A DNA stretch of 64,000 bases from Misgurnus anguillicaudatus (lineage: Eukaryota > Chordata > Actinopteri > Cypriniformes > Cobitidae). Shown piece after piece: positions 23,465 to 34,679 of the stretch (positions are counted from its first letter, which is position 1; each line of letters starts with the position of its first letter). The translations under genes were made by a program, and so were the position numbers. The notes under the pieces are model-generated. The model saw nothing but the letters and a program-made list of their open reading frames with translations. It was not told the DNA's origin and searched no databases. Location: NCBI RefSeq assembly GCF_027580225.2, contig NC_073341.2, positions 13,136,501 through 13,200,500 of the forward strand, given 5' to 3'.

Positions 23465-24015
23465 GCAGTGTTGGGTAAGTTACTCAAAAAAAGTAATTCA
23501 TTATTACTAGTTACTAATAACTTTCCACTTTCTACTAGTTACTAATTACTTTCTCACTATTAACTATTAACTACTTTTGCCTCAATATATTCGTAATTAC
23601 TGCTTATTAATACGTAGTAAAGTAATTGTTAAGTTTAATATAAGTAGGAATTAGGTAAGGATGCAGAATGATGTTATGCTGAATCAGGCATTAATATGTG
23701 CTTTTTAAGTACTAATATACAGCCAATATCACTGTGATATTAATGCTAATAACCAACCAGTTAATAATGAGAATTGTAAACTGGAGTGTTACCATATTTC
23801 TTATTAACTCACCCGTGAATGATTCATAAAACATGCATTTTAAAATGTTGATGTTAAACCCACTATTGTATTATATATAATTGTTCTACAGTTCATACAC
23901 AGTATTGATTAAATTACATCAGAATAAAGTAAATTACTGGAAAAATAAAAGTAATCCCATTCAATTACGGTATAACTAATTACTTAGTAACTAGTCCAAG
24001 AAGAGTTACATTTGA
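23465..24015. mobile_element. AGTTACT-rich hAT-like non-autonomous element
   Basis: GTGTTGGGTAAGTTACTC at the left, repeated TAGTTACTAATTACTTT motifs inside, and ATTACTTAGTAACTAGTCC at the right. The same terminal composition appears at 33746-35200, which retains a BED-finger exon. Confidence 0.65.
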
Positions 24016-24018
24016 TAT

Positions 24019-24333
24019 TAAAGGGGACATTTCACAAGACTTTTTTAAGATGGAAAATAAATCTTTGGTGTCCCTAAAGAGTGTGTGAATTCTGTATCAA
24101 AATACCATACAGATAATTTATTATAGCATGTTAAAATTACCACTTTGTAGGTGTGAGCAAAAATGTGCTGTTTTTGTGTGTGTCCTTTTAAATGCAAATG
24201 AGCTGATCTCTGCACTAAATAGCAGTGTCGTGGTTGGATAGTGCAGATTAAGGGGTGGTATTATTATAAAACGATCCCCTTCTGACATCACAAGGGGAGC
24301 CAAAATTACCTATTTTTTTCACATGCTAATTTA
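24019..24333 (+). repeat. AAAGGGGACATTTCACAAG dispersed repeat
   Basis: Fullest of three copies (others at 6131 and 15057). It contains GAGCTGATCTCTGCAC, GTGGTTGGATAGTGCAGATT and TCTGACATCACAAGGGGAGC. Confidence 0.75.
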
Positions 24334-25560
24334 CTGGTTTGATCTTTTACACATATTTACACATATATACTGTATATACACTGATATCCACACCTTTCTT
24401 TAGATATGTATATGAAGATGTGTTGTGCTTGCTTTTAACAGTTGCCCAACTATGCAAGAATACTTGGTTGTAAGAGTAACCGGCCAAGAGAAGATCTGAA
24501 AGCACCATGTGTTGCACATGAGAGTGCCCAGAAACACCCAGGAGCACTATGATCTGGTGCAGGCTAACAGAGTGATGTGAGTTTTAGCATATATCTGACA
24601 GAGGAACTGGAGGTATGTCGGAAACCAGAACACACGGTTAAAGACAACTTTTTTCAATATTTCAAACTGAAAATCAAACAAAAGTCTGACCTCTGACCCA
24701 ACATTAGAAAAACTCATGGCTTCACTTCAGAAGACATTAAATAACTTTATAGAGTTGTTTTTGGTGGATGGATGCACTTTTTGGAGCTATATAAATGGGA
24801 CTCTATCCAATGCCATTATAAAGCTGAAAAGAGTCAGGAAAGGTTTGGCCAAAGAAAATAGCCATATACACCTAGGATGTTTTGATGGTCAATATTAAAG
24901 GGGCTAATTTTCATTTTTAGGTGAATTATCCATTTAATAACACATCAATTTAGATGAAATGGAACATGTTTGAAATGAATATTTTTGTATTTAAATATTT
25001 CACCCCAGATGGCCACATCTATTTTCCTCAGCACCATCTGTTTTGCTTTGTATAAGCCAAGTATTTCAACTGATACAACACTGCCCTCTAGTGGTACCAA
25101 TAGTAATTTTACAGATTTCAAGTGGACATCACATTAGGTGTGAAAACACAACAAAAAAGGCTCTACATTTTTGTATTTAGTATTTCTGGTTTTGTAAATA
25201 TTGGCATCTCTTATCCTGTTGGATTAAAGGCTGACACCCTTAGCAAACTTTCACTGAACGCTAACCACAGATTTTAATATTTATCCTGTTAGCTCGTTTT
25301 CTTGCTAGTGTACGATCAAGTAGATTAGTTGACCACGGCGTATTTCTAAGTCTTCATAAAGCTGACATTGCAGCACAAGCATATTTATTTTAAAATGTAC
25401 AGTTTCAAACGCAGTTTTTAATGTAAACCTTGAATGTCACAATTCGCTTTACATTTATAATAAAATGTGTACGCTTTTTATATTCAAAAATTTAATAGAC
25501 GAGCCAGTAACGTCAATTAATCTTGAAACATTATATGCCACGCCCCTAAAGTGTCAAATA
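24334..25560. other. intergenic, no gene recognised
   Basis: No supported feature. About 24760-24850 (AATGCCATTATAAAGCTGAA) resembles a dispersed element with a relative at the 62.46 kb element. Confidence 0.4.
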
Positions 25561-25578
25561 TATCCACTTCATGCAGCG

Positions 25579-25652
25579 CTGCGCAGACCGATCGACGTAT
25601 GACATTAAAATCTCGCAATACGTTGATGTCATACGTTGATCAGTCTGCGCAG
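25579..25652. repeat. short near-perfect inverted repeat upstream of lmo4
   Basis: The arms CTGCGCAGACCGATCGACGT(ATGACAT) at 25579-25605 and 25626-25652 pair at about 25 of 27 positions around a 20 nt loop. It lies about 300 bp before the putative first exon of lmo4. It may be a small MITE or a structural or regulatory motif. Confidence 0.75.
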
Positions 25653-25889
25653 CCCTCCACGAAATCGAACACACCTCAAGTCTGTGTCTGTGGCTGTATT
25701 ACGTCACGTCAATGACACGATAAAATGACACGCATCTCGTTCGTCGTCTATGAATCTTATGAATCTTGCTGCTGGTCTGTACGAAGAAACACGCGACGGA
25801 CTAAATTAAGCCAAAACCACTATTTCGCTTTGGAGTGTTGCAGCATGCAGCGAAACCGATAATCTTTACATTCAGACCCGCACTTTAAT

Positions 25890-26060
25890 CATCGTTGTTC
25901 ATTTGCCCTACCCTTTTACTTTTACAATGTGCGCGTGGAGGCGCGCGGCGTGAAGAAGCGCATCAGAAGAGCTCGAGGTCTTTCAGAGACGTCCAGTGGA
26001 TAACTAACGTTAACTTAATAAGAAGTCTGACAACTCACTCGAACCTGGAAAGTCTTAAAG
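25890..26060 (+). promoter_or_regulatory. lmo4: putative non-coding first exon and promoter of lmo4
   Basis: A CpG-containing block (GTGCGCGTGGAGGCGCGCGG at about 25928) ends in a good donor (AAAG|GTATGT at 26060/26061). It is 1.2 kb before the acceptor of the first coding exon. Vertebrate LMO4 has non-coding 5' exons, so this is a reasonable candidate. The exon start is a guess. Confidence 0.5.
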
Positions 26061-27249
26061 GTATGTCGCCTTCGGTAGAAATACATGACACAGCTAGTAC
26101 AAATGTTAATATTAGTTAAATAATAAGAGTAGAATAAAAGTCACGACGTATACCCTAAAACTGGATTTAAAGGTGTTGAGTGTTTCTATACGCGCTATTG
26201 GTTTTAATGTCAGATGTTATTTATTATTTGTATTATTTAGCTGTCAAACAGTACATCGATACTTTATTATTGGCCATTGTTACAATATAAACGTCTCTGA
26301 ATGTGTTTAGGACACTGCGTTACTGGGTTCAGTTACAGTATGTTATTGTACTGTGTATAGTCTTTAATTTGAAGTCATTATTTTGAAAGCATTAATTTTT
26401 TACATAACATGTTTTGTGCAGACATGCAAGTGTAAGATGTTGTCATTATCACAGACAGGGACAGTAGTAAATACTGTAGTGCTTATGAAGGTTTTGTTAT
26501 GGTATAATAAAGCCAAATATGGTATAAATGCACCGCCACTTCCTGCATATAAAATATCAAAAACACTCTCATAGTTTTTAACGTGTGCAATCCATTTGTT
26601 TTATGAGCGATTTACATTCATGTTAAAGGGATAGTTCACCCAAAAATGAAAATTCTTATCATTTATGCACTCTCATGTTGTTTCAAACCTGTATACATTT
26701 CCGCAAACAAAGCCTTCATGAGCCCCATTCACTTCTATAGTATTATTTTTCCTGCTATGGAAGTGAATGGGGCCTCAGATCAAACATTCCTTCAAATGTC
26801 TTCTTAAGTGTTCATCAAAACAAAGAAATTTATACGTTTTTGTAACAACATGAGAGCAAACGATGACAACATTTTAATTTTTGGGTGAACTATCCCTTCT
26901 GTTTAAGTGTGTGATTGACAAATCATGTGTTTGCATGGTTGAATATCCTAGTGATCTTTTAGATTTCTTATTAGTAGCCAGTTAGATAACTTTGCAACCA
27001 TGCAATAGTTAATATATCATTGAATGTTCAAGATCTTTCAAAATCTATTTATCTGACCACTAAATTAAATCCAGCAATGTGTGTTCCTGTTCAAAATCAG
27101 AAAAGCAAGCACTTACATTAAAACACTAACAAAGTTAAAACTCATCCCTCAATCATTTTGGTTTGTAAACCAAAACCACCATACAGTTTATTTTTTTATG
27201 GTTTGCACCGTTAGATTTGTGTGTTGATCTTCTCATTTTCTTTTCACAG
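26061..27249 (+). other. lmo4 first intron (putative)
   Basis: Contains a complete TTAA-flanked MITE (26623-26904). Nothing else is recognised. It ends at the acceptor TTCTTTTCACAG. Confidence 0.5.
26623..26904. mobile_element. TTAA-flanked MITE (AGGGATAGTTCACCC)
   Basis: The left end TTAAAGGGATAGTTCACCCA and the right end TTTTGGGTGAACTATCCCTT are inverted repeats. The family is abundant in cyprinids and recurs at 51819, 55773 and, with variants, 62958. It prefers TTAA targets. Confidence 0.85.
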
Positions 27250-27257
27250 CCATAGCT

Positions 27258-27472
27258 ATGGTGAACAGCCAGGTTACAGGCGGAGCGTGTGTGTCCAGAT
27301 CGTGCGCGGGATGTGGGGGTCGCATCGCTGACCGCTTTCTGCTCTTTTCCATGGATCGCTACTGGCACACACGCTGCCTCAAGTGTTCATGCTGTCAGGC
27401 TCAGCTGGGAGATATCGGAACCACCTGCTACAGCAAAGGAGGCATGATCCTCTGCAGAACAGACTACATCAG
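27258..27472 (+). CDS. lmo4: lmo4 coding exon 1: LIM1
   Basis: The acceptor TTTTCACAG ends at 27249 and ATG at 27258 (context AGCTATGG) is the first start. It encodes residues 1-71 and two bases of Arg72, covering all of LIM1. The donor ATCAG|GTATAT leaves phase 2. Confidence 0.95.
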
Positions 27473-30053
27473 GTATATATATAGAAATGATGCAAGCGCT
27501 GGATTAGCCACATATACATACATGTTTGTATTGCTCACTCTACCATACGCTCACTCACTGACATTTCCATAACCACAAAAAAAATCTTTAATGTATTTTA
27601 ACAAACTTGGAAATTAATAAACTCTGAAAAGTCAGGAAAGATTCACGGAAACATTTAACAAATGTATTTCTATTTTCTAGTAATTCTAACTAATGCTATT
27701 GTTTAAATCAATAACACAGAAAACTGAGTACCCAGCAAGCAATAGACTCGTCGTCACTTCACAGACTATAGACCCGATATAGTCTGGGTATGAGTAACCC
27801 ACTTTTAGACAAAATAAACTTGAAAAGTGTCGTTTTTGCCTAAATAACTTGCAAGATGTATGATATTTCGGCATGTAAGCAAAGTCAACAGTAATTTAAG
27901 GTGTTTGGTTTTATTTATTTGTTTATTTTATTTAACTTATTTTATGCTTCGACTTCTATAAATTTTTCGACTTGTTTTAGCCTAAACGTCTTTGAATGGC
28001 TATTAGACGTCTTTTAAATACAGAATTGCTTGCTGAGAGTATGTTTGCTGACTTTCCATCTTTTGTGTACTTAAAATGTAAAAATCCTCATCTGATAATC
28101 AAGAAGGACTGGAAAAGTAAAAAAGAAATCCTGTTGGCCGTCTATGCTTATGAGCGCAGCCCATTACGCACCAATTTTATACTTAAAATTCCAGAGTGTA
28201 TTTTTAACAACCAGTAATGAGCATAACGAAGTCATTTAATCCATAGACCTGTACCTTTTTTCACCTTACACAAGCTCTAAATTTAGTAGTGACCAGGTCC
28301 AAGATCTTCATCATTATAACAAGTCGATAATGAGACTGTTTGAGTCTCCACAGTCATTTACAATGCAAATAGACCAGCAAAGTTGAAGCTGTAGTTGTCA
28401 TGCTATGCTGACAAGCATTTTGTTCTCGTGATGATTTGCATGGGACTCATTTGCATCCTGGTGCTGATGATATCGGCAGATGCGTTCTCACACGCTCCTG
28501 TGGAGAACATCACACACACTGCATGATATCTCCGATTCATCGTCAAGGATTGTGAAACTGTATATATATATACAGTAACACTTCCAAAGTCTTAGATGGT
28601 TCTTACTCTAAAGAAAAGTTTTAACAGGATGAGGGACATTTCATGAACATGGTACACTTTTTAAGCATTGGCGGCACAAATCTCTATTTGCAATTATGGT
28701 GATCCGTGACCCTCTCGACTTAACAATTGTAGTAATACAGCATCATACATTATTACTTTTATGACTATTATTTGTACCATATTATGTACTATTAACAGTA
28801 TAACGTAGTTAAAACCTCTGTCGCAACTTTCAACCAAGTTACCTTGTAAGTTATTTTAAAAATTAAGCCATTTATTTAATGAATTGGGAATCGAATGCCT
28901 ACATTTTTACCCTAAATTACATCAGGATTTACATAAATGATTTCATATTCATTTCAATATTTGACGTGACTTTACTCAGTCAATATTAAAGATTATATTT
29001 TCACATTATGTAGGATGATTTTATGTGTTTTTTCTGTCCAGGTTGTTTGGGCACACGGGTGCTTGCAGCGCATGTGGTCAGTCCATACCAGCCAGTGAAA
29101 TGGTCATGCGAGCACAAGGCAACGTCTATCACCTTAAGGTTAGTTATATACACATTAGCTCTTATGTTTGCATTTGTCTTCATATCGGCTCATGTGACTG
29201 AGAACCAAAGCTAAGTAAGACTCTCATAGATTTGGCTGTAGTCCCTAAAGCACTTACATAGCAGATGTTCATTAGAGCCGAATTAAATGTGTGAATGTAG
29301 GCCTGCTTTTATTACAGCTCCTCATTATTATGTTTTCCCAATGATAACCTTGTTCAGTGCTCGTTCCCTGGCCTTGATCGCGCAAGGATTAACTCATTAA
29401 AAAATCATTTTGAGCAATAAGAGACCTGCACGTTGGCTATGGCGGTTCGTTCGTAGTTAGCCCTGACTAGCAGCACTAATGTGGCATCTAAATTATGTTA
29501 ACAGGGATAAATGTACTAATTCTTTTTTTAAAATTCGAGTCTGGTTCTCTTCTGTGTGTTTCAGTGCTTCTCCTGTGCCACGTGCAGAAACCAGTTGGTC
29601 CCCGGTGACCGCTTTCACTTTGTTAACGGCACCATATTTTGCGAACACGACCGACCAGGAGCCGCACTCCTTAATACTCATCTGCAGAGTAACCCAGTGC
29701 TCACAGATCAGAAAGTGAGTGCATGTTTTATTTCTGTTTAATCAGACATATATTCTTTTGCACGAGTGTCTATTTCTGTTTAAAACAGACAGCCAGCTAC
29801 TCATGCAAATATATAGACTTTTATTTCTGTTTAAAATAGAAACGCAGGCAGACAGACAGACAGACAGACAATCATGCAAATATATAGACTTATTTCTTTT
29901 TAAAACAGACAGACAGGTAGATACTGCAAATGTATAGACTTTTTATTTCTGTTTAAAATAGACAGACAGACTAATAGATAGACAAATACTCATTCAAATA
30001 CATAGTCTTTTTATAGCCATTTAAAACAGACATACAGACAGACAGACAGACAT

Positions 30054-30089
<36 letters not shown>

Positions 30090-30368
30090 CCATATACTCG
30101 TGAAAATATATAGATGTTTTTCTGTTGAATGCAGACAGACAGAGAGACGGGTAGATACTGCAAATATATAGACTTATTATTTCAGTTTATAAAAAAACAG
30201 ACAGATAGACAGATAATACAGAGACAGACAGACAGACAGACATCCATATATTCATGAAAATATATAGACATTATTCTGTTGAAGACAGACAGACAGACTG
30301 CTAGACAGATAGTTAAATAGATATTACTATTTTTTTGCTATTTAAAACAGACAGACATACATGTAGTC

Positions 30369-30401
<33 letters not shown>

Positions 30402-31784
30402 TGCATATACTCATGAAAAGATATAGGCATTTTTCTGTTGAAGACAGACAGACAGGTAGATAAGGCAAATATATATAGACTTTTTATTTTAGTTTCAGAC
30501 AGACAGACAGACAGACAGGTAGATACTACAAATACATAGATTTATATTTCCATTTAAACCAGACAGACAGACATATAGACAGACAGACAGACAGACAGGT
30601 AGATACTACAAATATATATACTTTTTATTTCAGTTTATAACAGACAGATAGACCAATAATACAGATACAGACAGACAGACATCCATATACTCATTAAAAT
30701 GTATAGACATTTTTTTCTGTTTAAGACAGACAGACAGACAGACAGACAGTTAAATAGATATTAATAATTTTTATTATATCATTTTTTGCTATTTAAAACA
30801 GACAAACAGACGAGTAGATACTTCAAATACATAGACTATTTATTTCAGTTTAAGATAGACATACATACAGACAGACAGACAGACAGACAGGTAGATACTA
30901 AAAATACATAGACCTTTTATTGCCATTTTAACCAGACATACATACATATAGACAGACAGACAGACAGACAGGTAGATACTTAAAAACATAGACTTTTTAT
31001 TTCAGTTTAAGACAGACAGACATCCATATACTCATAAAAATATAGAGACCTTTTCTGTTTAGGACAGAAAGACAGTTCAATAGATATTAATAATTTATAT
31101 ATCATTTTTTTGCTATTTAAAACAGACAGGTAGATACTTCAGATACATAGACTTTTTATTTCAGTTTAAGACAGACAGACAGACATCCATATACTGAAAG
31201 TATATAGATGTTTTTCTGTTTAAGACAGACAGATAGTTAAACGGATATTAATTTTTATTCCATAATTTTTTGCTATTTAAAAAAGACAGACAGACAGGTA
31301 GATACTTCAAATACATAGACTTTTTATTTTAGTTTAAGACTGACAGATATTTAAATGGATGGTTGACAGATACTCGTGTTTAAAACAGAAACAAAGTCAG
31401 ACGGGTAGATACTGCAAATATAGACTCGTTATTTCTGTTTAAAATCGACAGAAAGACGGATAGATAGATACTCATTCAAATACATAGACTTTTTATTGCC
31501 ATTTAAAACAGACATACAGATAGAAAGATAGACAGACAGACATAAATAAATAAATAAACAAAAGAACGTCTATATATTTTCATATGTATCAGACAGACAG
31601 ACAGACAGATAGTTAAATGTATGGTCATACAGATAGATAGACATTGTATTTATGACAGACAGACTTTGGTTTTACAGTATGGTACAATATGTAGTTTTGA
31701 TCTGTAGGTCATCAGTATTAAAGTATTGCACTCGAGGAGAAACATTAGTATTAATAAATCTTCTGTGTTTTGTAGGTTTGCTGA
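27258..31784 (+). CDS. lmo4: LIM-only protein 4 (two LIM domains), four coding exons
   Basis: A nuclear adaptor with no DNA-binding domain. LMO4 binds LDB1/CLIM and partners such as GATA and bHLH factors, competing with LIM-homeodomain proteins in neural, neural-crest and epithelial development (family knowledge). Joined coding exons 27258-27472, 29042-29138, 29565-29714 and 31776-31784 give 156 aa (human 165). LIM1 has ligands C16, C19, H37, C40, C43, C46, C66 and D69. LIM2 has C80, C83, H102, C105, C108, C111, C130 and D133. All are intact. The chain ends DQKVC as in other LMO4 proteins. The last coding exon contributes only Val-Cys-stop, the known LMO4 arrangement. The N-terminus MVNSQVTGG is the usual variable tail. 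Teleosts have lmo4a and lmo4b, and I cannot tell which this is. Confidence 0.96.
28380..28560. promoter_or_regulatory. candidate intronic enhancer (conserved-element-like)
   Basis: Repeat-free, mixed-composition DNA with TGATGATTTGCATGGGACTC, CATTTGCATCCTGGTGCTGA and GTGCTGATGATATCGGCAGA. Octamer-like ATTTGCAT occurs twice. Such blocks in developmental-regulator introns are often conserved non-coding elements. No alignment was possible here. Confidence 0.35.
29042..29138 (+). CDS. lmo4: lmo4 coding exon 2: start of LIM2
   Basis: The acceptor TTTCTGTCCAG ends at 29041 and its first base completes Arg72. It encodes LFGHTGACSACGQSIPASEM through VYHLK, including LIM2 ligands C80, C83 and H102. 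Donor AAG|GTTAGT, phase 0. Confidence 0.95.
29335..29470. promoter_or_regulatory. candidate intronic regulatory block
   Basis: Repeat-free sequence between lmo4 coding exons 2 and 3 with CCTGGCCTTGATCGCGCAAG and GATTAACTCATTAAAAAATC. Composition and position suggest a constrained element. This is an inference only. Confidence 0.3.
29565..29714 (+). CDS. lmo4: lmo4 coding exon 3: rest of LIM2 and C-terminal tail
   Basis: The acceptor TGTGTTTCAG ends at 29564. It encodes CFSCATCRNQLVPGDRFHF through LQSNPVLTDQK, with ligands C105, C108, C111, C130 and D133. Donor AAA|GTGAGT, phase 0. Confidence 0.95.
29760..31640 (+). repeat. GACA-based compound minisatellite in lmo4 intron
   Basis: About 1.9 kb of repeated blocks. 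Each block has a (GACA)n run followed by a unit like GTAGATACTTCAAATACATA, then GACTTTTTATTTCAGTTTAA. Units alternate with a second type carrying CATCCATATACTCATGAAAA. So there is a higher-order array in which a degenerate spacer of roughly 60-130 bp is punctuated by GACA tracts. It fills most of the last intron. Confidence 0.93.
31776..31784 (+). CDS. lmo4: lmo4 coding exon 4: Val-Cys-stop
   Basis: The acceptor TGTTTTGTAG ends at 31775 and GTT TGC TGA follows. The nine-base coding end, split off by a long intron, matches the VC end of vertebrate LMO4. The rest of this exon is 3' UTR. Confidence 0.9.
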   Translation, partial: VC

Positions 31785-32272
31785 AGGGCTCTTCCTCTCT
31801 CTGTTCACCACTTCAGTGTCTCACTGCAGCTTCATTCAACAGCACACACTTCTCCTTTGATGCACTTACATCTTTACAGCCCAAATTTACAGACCTAAAT
31901 TTAAAGGTACTGCATAGCCACATAATCTTTGAGAGGGAGTATGGGCTGTAAAAGTAATGGAAAGATGTGTACATGTCTGGTTGCTCTTGGCCATTCTGAT
32001 GTTTAATATGATGGACTCTTCATCACTTCTCATGATGAGATATATCGTGACTTTGTCTCTCCCCTCACCACCGAAACAGAACTAACACATTTACTTGTCA
32101 CAGGATATCCTGTCTAACTAACGTCATCTTATATATTCAATATGCATTATTTACAACTGTTTACGTCAATATGAAACAGCATTTACAACCCCTTTTTAGT
32201 TTTGTAATATGATTACAGAGTAAAAAAACTTTGTTGGGAATTGGCTTGAAATAATGTTTTTGTCGCTTAGCC

Positions 32273-32398
32273 TTGTTTGGCATGGATCTGGCAATGCCAA
32301 GACCATGGATTCGATTCACTGGGAATATTAAGTGCTGTATACTCTGTACTGCAAATCACATCGGATAAAAACATCAGCCAAAAGTGTAAATGTAAATG
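32273..32398 (+). repeat. degenerate tRNA-derived SINE
   Basis: A B-box-like GGATTCGATTCACTGGGAAT is followed by ATCGGATAAAAACATCAGCC and AAAAGTGTAAATGTAAATG, a diverged form of the SINE tail at 1765-1888. Confidence 0.55.
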
Positions 32399-32683
32399 AA
32401 AAGGGGGCAATGTCAATTAAAATATTTTCTTCAACAGTCCACAAATAAGTCATTCACAATGAGACCAGAAACATGTATTTTTTTTATTTCACAAGACAAT
32501 TTTGATTTCATGGTGACTTAAATTAACATCTAACGTCAACTACAGAATTACTATAAAGATCTTTGTATATCTTATGGACATCATTCAGAGTGTCGAATTG
32601 TAAATATGTTTTTATACGCGTCCTCTCTGTAATGGTTGAATTATCTGCTCAACATGTGATGTCTATTTAAGGTGTAATTATCA

Positions 32684-32689
32684 AATAAA
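32684..32689 (+). terminator. lmo4: polyadenylation signal, lmo4
   Basis: AATAAA in the context ATTATCAAATAAATGAGAAA, about 900 nt after the stop codon. Confidence 0.5.
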
Positions 32690-32799
32690 TGAGAAATACA
32701 ACAAAACCCATCCATCAAGAAAGAATTCTGTTGTTCGCCTAAACCGTTCAGATTTCATTGTTCATTGTTTATTACTATTTTCTGCTAGTTATTAGCTTT

Positions 32800-33060
32800 G
32801 GTCTCTGTGGTGCGAACCTGATTACCCAAAGGGTTGGTTTGAATAGAGCTTGAGCTTGGACCATTACAGAAGCAATTAAATGCGAGCGTGAAGCGTGCGA
32901 GTGTGCTATCTGTGCTGCTATTGCACTGGGGAGGCTGAACTTTACTCTGATCCCTTGTTTGAATTTAATAAGGACTAATCTGCCGCCTAGTTAATTAAGA
33001 GGCAGCCGCTCCTTTCCGTTGGTTGCCTCAAAACAATCACGCACGTTAAATGTTTACCAT
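32800..33060. promoter_or_regulatory. candidate regulatory block just downstream of lmo4
   Basis: Repeat-free DNA with GAATTTAATAAGGACTAATC, CCTAGTTAATTAAGAGGCAG and CAAAACAATCACGCACGTTA. The homeodomain-like TTAATTAA and balanced composition contrast with the surrounding transposons. Confidence 0.4.
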
Positions 33061-33265
33061 GTCGCAATTAAAGTACACAGCACAACTTTCCCACCCCCAT
33101 CTCTCTCTCTCTGCTCATGAACACCCACCCTTTAGGAAGCTGCTCTGAGATGGTGGTAAAAATTACAGTCGAATCACATTTGACTTTCTTAAAGGCTTTT
33201 CTAATAGAGACAAAATGTTCAGCTTCTCAGCTAAGCAATTGCCGTCATTTCACCATCTAGGTCGG

Positions 33266-33428
33266 GGGTGGGAATTGTCGGTCCTGGAGTGCCGATGTCC
33301 TGCCGAGTTTAGCTCCAGCTCTAATCAAACACACCTGAACAACTAATCAAGGTCTAAGAGTCATCTTTTATGGAGCTAAAATCTGCAAGACGTCGGCACT
33401 CCAGGACCGGCACCGCCTACCCCTGATC
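33266..33428. mobile_element. short palindromic MITE
   Basis: GGGGGTGGGAATTGTCGGTC, CTGGAGTGCC at the left and GGCACTCCAGGACCGGCACC with CTACCCCTGA at the right. Fewer than 170 bp, no frame. Confidence 0.75.
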
Positions 33429-33917
33429 TAGGTTAACTATAGACCTGAAATAGTTTGATTTTTGGGCCAAAATAACTTTTGTGATATTTCATCATGTAAG
33501 CAAAGTCAACAGCGATTATAAGGTGTTTGGTTTTTTATTTATTTATTTATTTTTGGTTAAACGTCTATAACATTTTCACAGACAGCCCAAATTGTTTTAG
33601 CCTAAAGGTCTGGGCTGTATTTAGACGCTATTAGAAGTCTTTTAAACGGCACCTATTTAGCACAATCTACTTTTACAAGGTGTTTGGGCATAAATGTGTG
33701 TTGGCAGTGTAGCCTGATCTCACAAAATCTGTGAAATAGTCACTACCAGTGTTGGTCAAGTTACTTGGAAATAGTAATTAGTTCCTGATTACTTTCCTAA
33801 GAAAGTAATCCCGTTACTTTACTGATTACTTATTTTCAAAAGTAATGTTACTTTACTAGTTACTTTACTAATTACTTTTCAAAACCATGATGCATGACCT
33901 GAATATGCTACAGTATA

Positions 33918-34236
33918 AAGCAACACCGGTTGCATAAAGCACCTTAAGTGTAATTTTCCCATAAGTTCACCCTTATGTTAAATTTAAACTTAAGGGTGTT
34001 GAAAAAAAAACGTAAGTTTCTTCTGTTGCATCTCCATGGCAACAATAGTATTTTATAACAACAAACCTGGGACGCTGTCGTGAAACATTAAACGATTACC
34101 CTTACCTAAGAGACCATTTAAGGGATTATACTGTATGCAACACCCTTAAATTATTCTCTTACAGTAGGTAAAGTGAATTTACCCCCAAAGTGTCATACTT
34201 AAGGAAAAAACTTAAGGTGCTTTATGCAACCGGGCC
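33918..34236. mobile_element. palindromic MITE nested in the hAT-like element
   Basis: The ends CCGGTTGCATAAAGCACCTT and AAGGTGCTTTATGCAACCGG are perfect inverses. Inner arms TAAGTTCACCCTTATG and TAAGGGTGTT are partly paired. Confidence 0.85.
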
Positions 34237-34679
34237 GAGACCTTTCAGCCTAATTCTGTTCTTTCTGCATATTCCATCTAAAATTGAATCAAATGAAACA
34301 TTATCTGTTTTAACCTCTCGACGCGCACTAATTCGTGGGCGTGATGGCGTCATGTTTTTTTTTTAACACTGCTAACAATATCTATATAGCCTACTGTCTA
34401 CAACCATTAATAATATTAATATAAACATTCCTATACATCATTTAAAAGGTCTACGGGTTTAGCATCACTGTATGGTCTCTGTTTTGAGATACAGATGCTC
34501 TAGCATGATAAATGTAGTTTTTTTTACAGAAGTCCAGATGACAACATGCTGAATAGAAACTGGACTTCTTATAACGATCGCGAGTTTCAGATCAGTCTAA
34601 TAGAATTCATCAAATTACCATTTTTGTCCACAAATGCGTATAATCCATGAAATATAGAGATATAGTCTGTTGTTTTACA

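Larger units (their letters stand above)
31785..32705 (+). other. lmo4: putative 3' UTR of lmo4
   Basis: Follows the stop codon. The AATAAA at 32684-32689 is the best-placed polyadenylation signal. It includes a decayed SINE tail at 32273-32398. Confidence 0.55.

Noticed and set aside
29760..31640. CRISPR-like array of repeats and spacers
   Set aside because: It is inside an intron of a vertebrate gene. Repeats are GACA tracts and spacers are related copies of one another, so it is a minisatellite.
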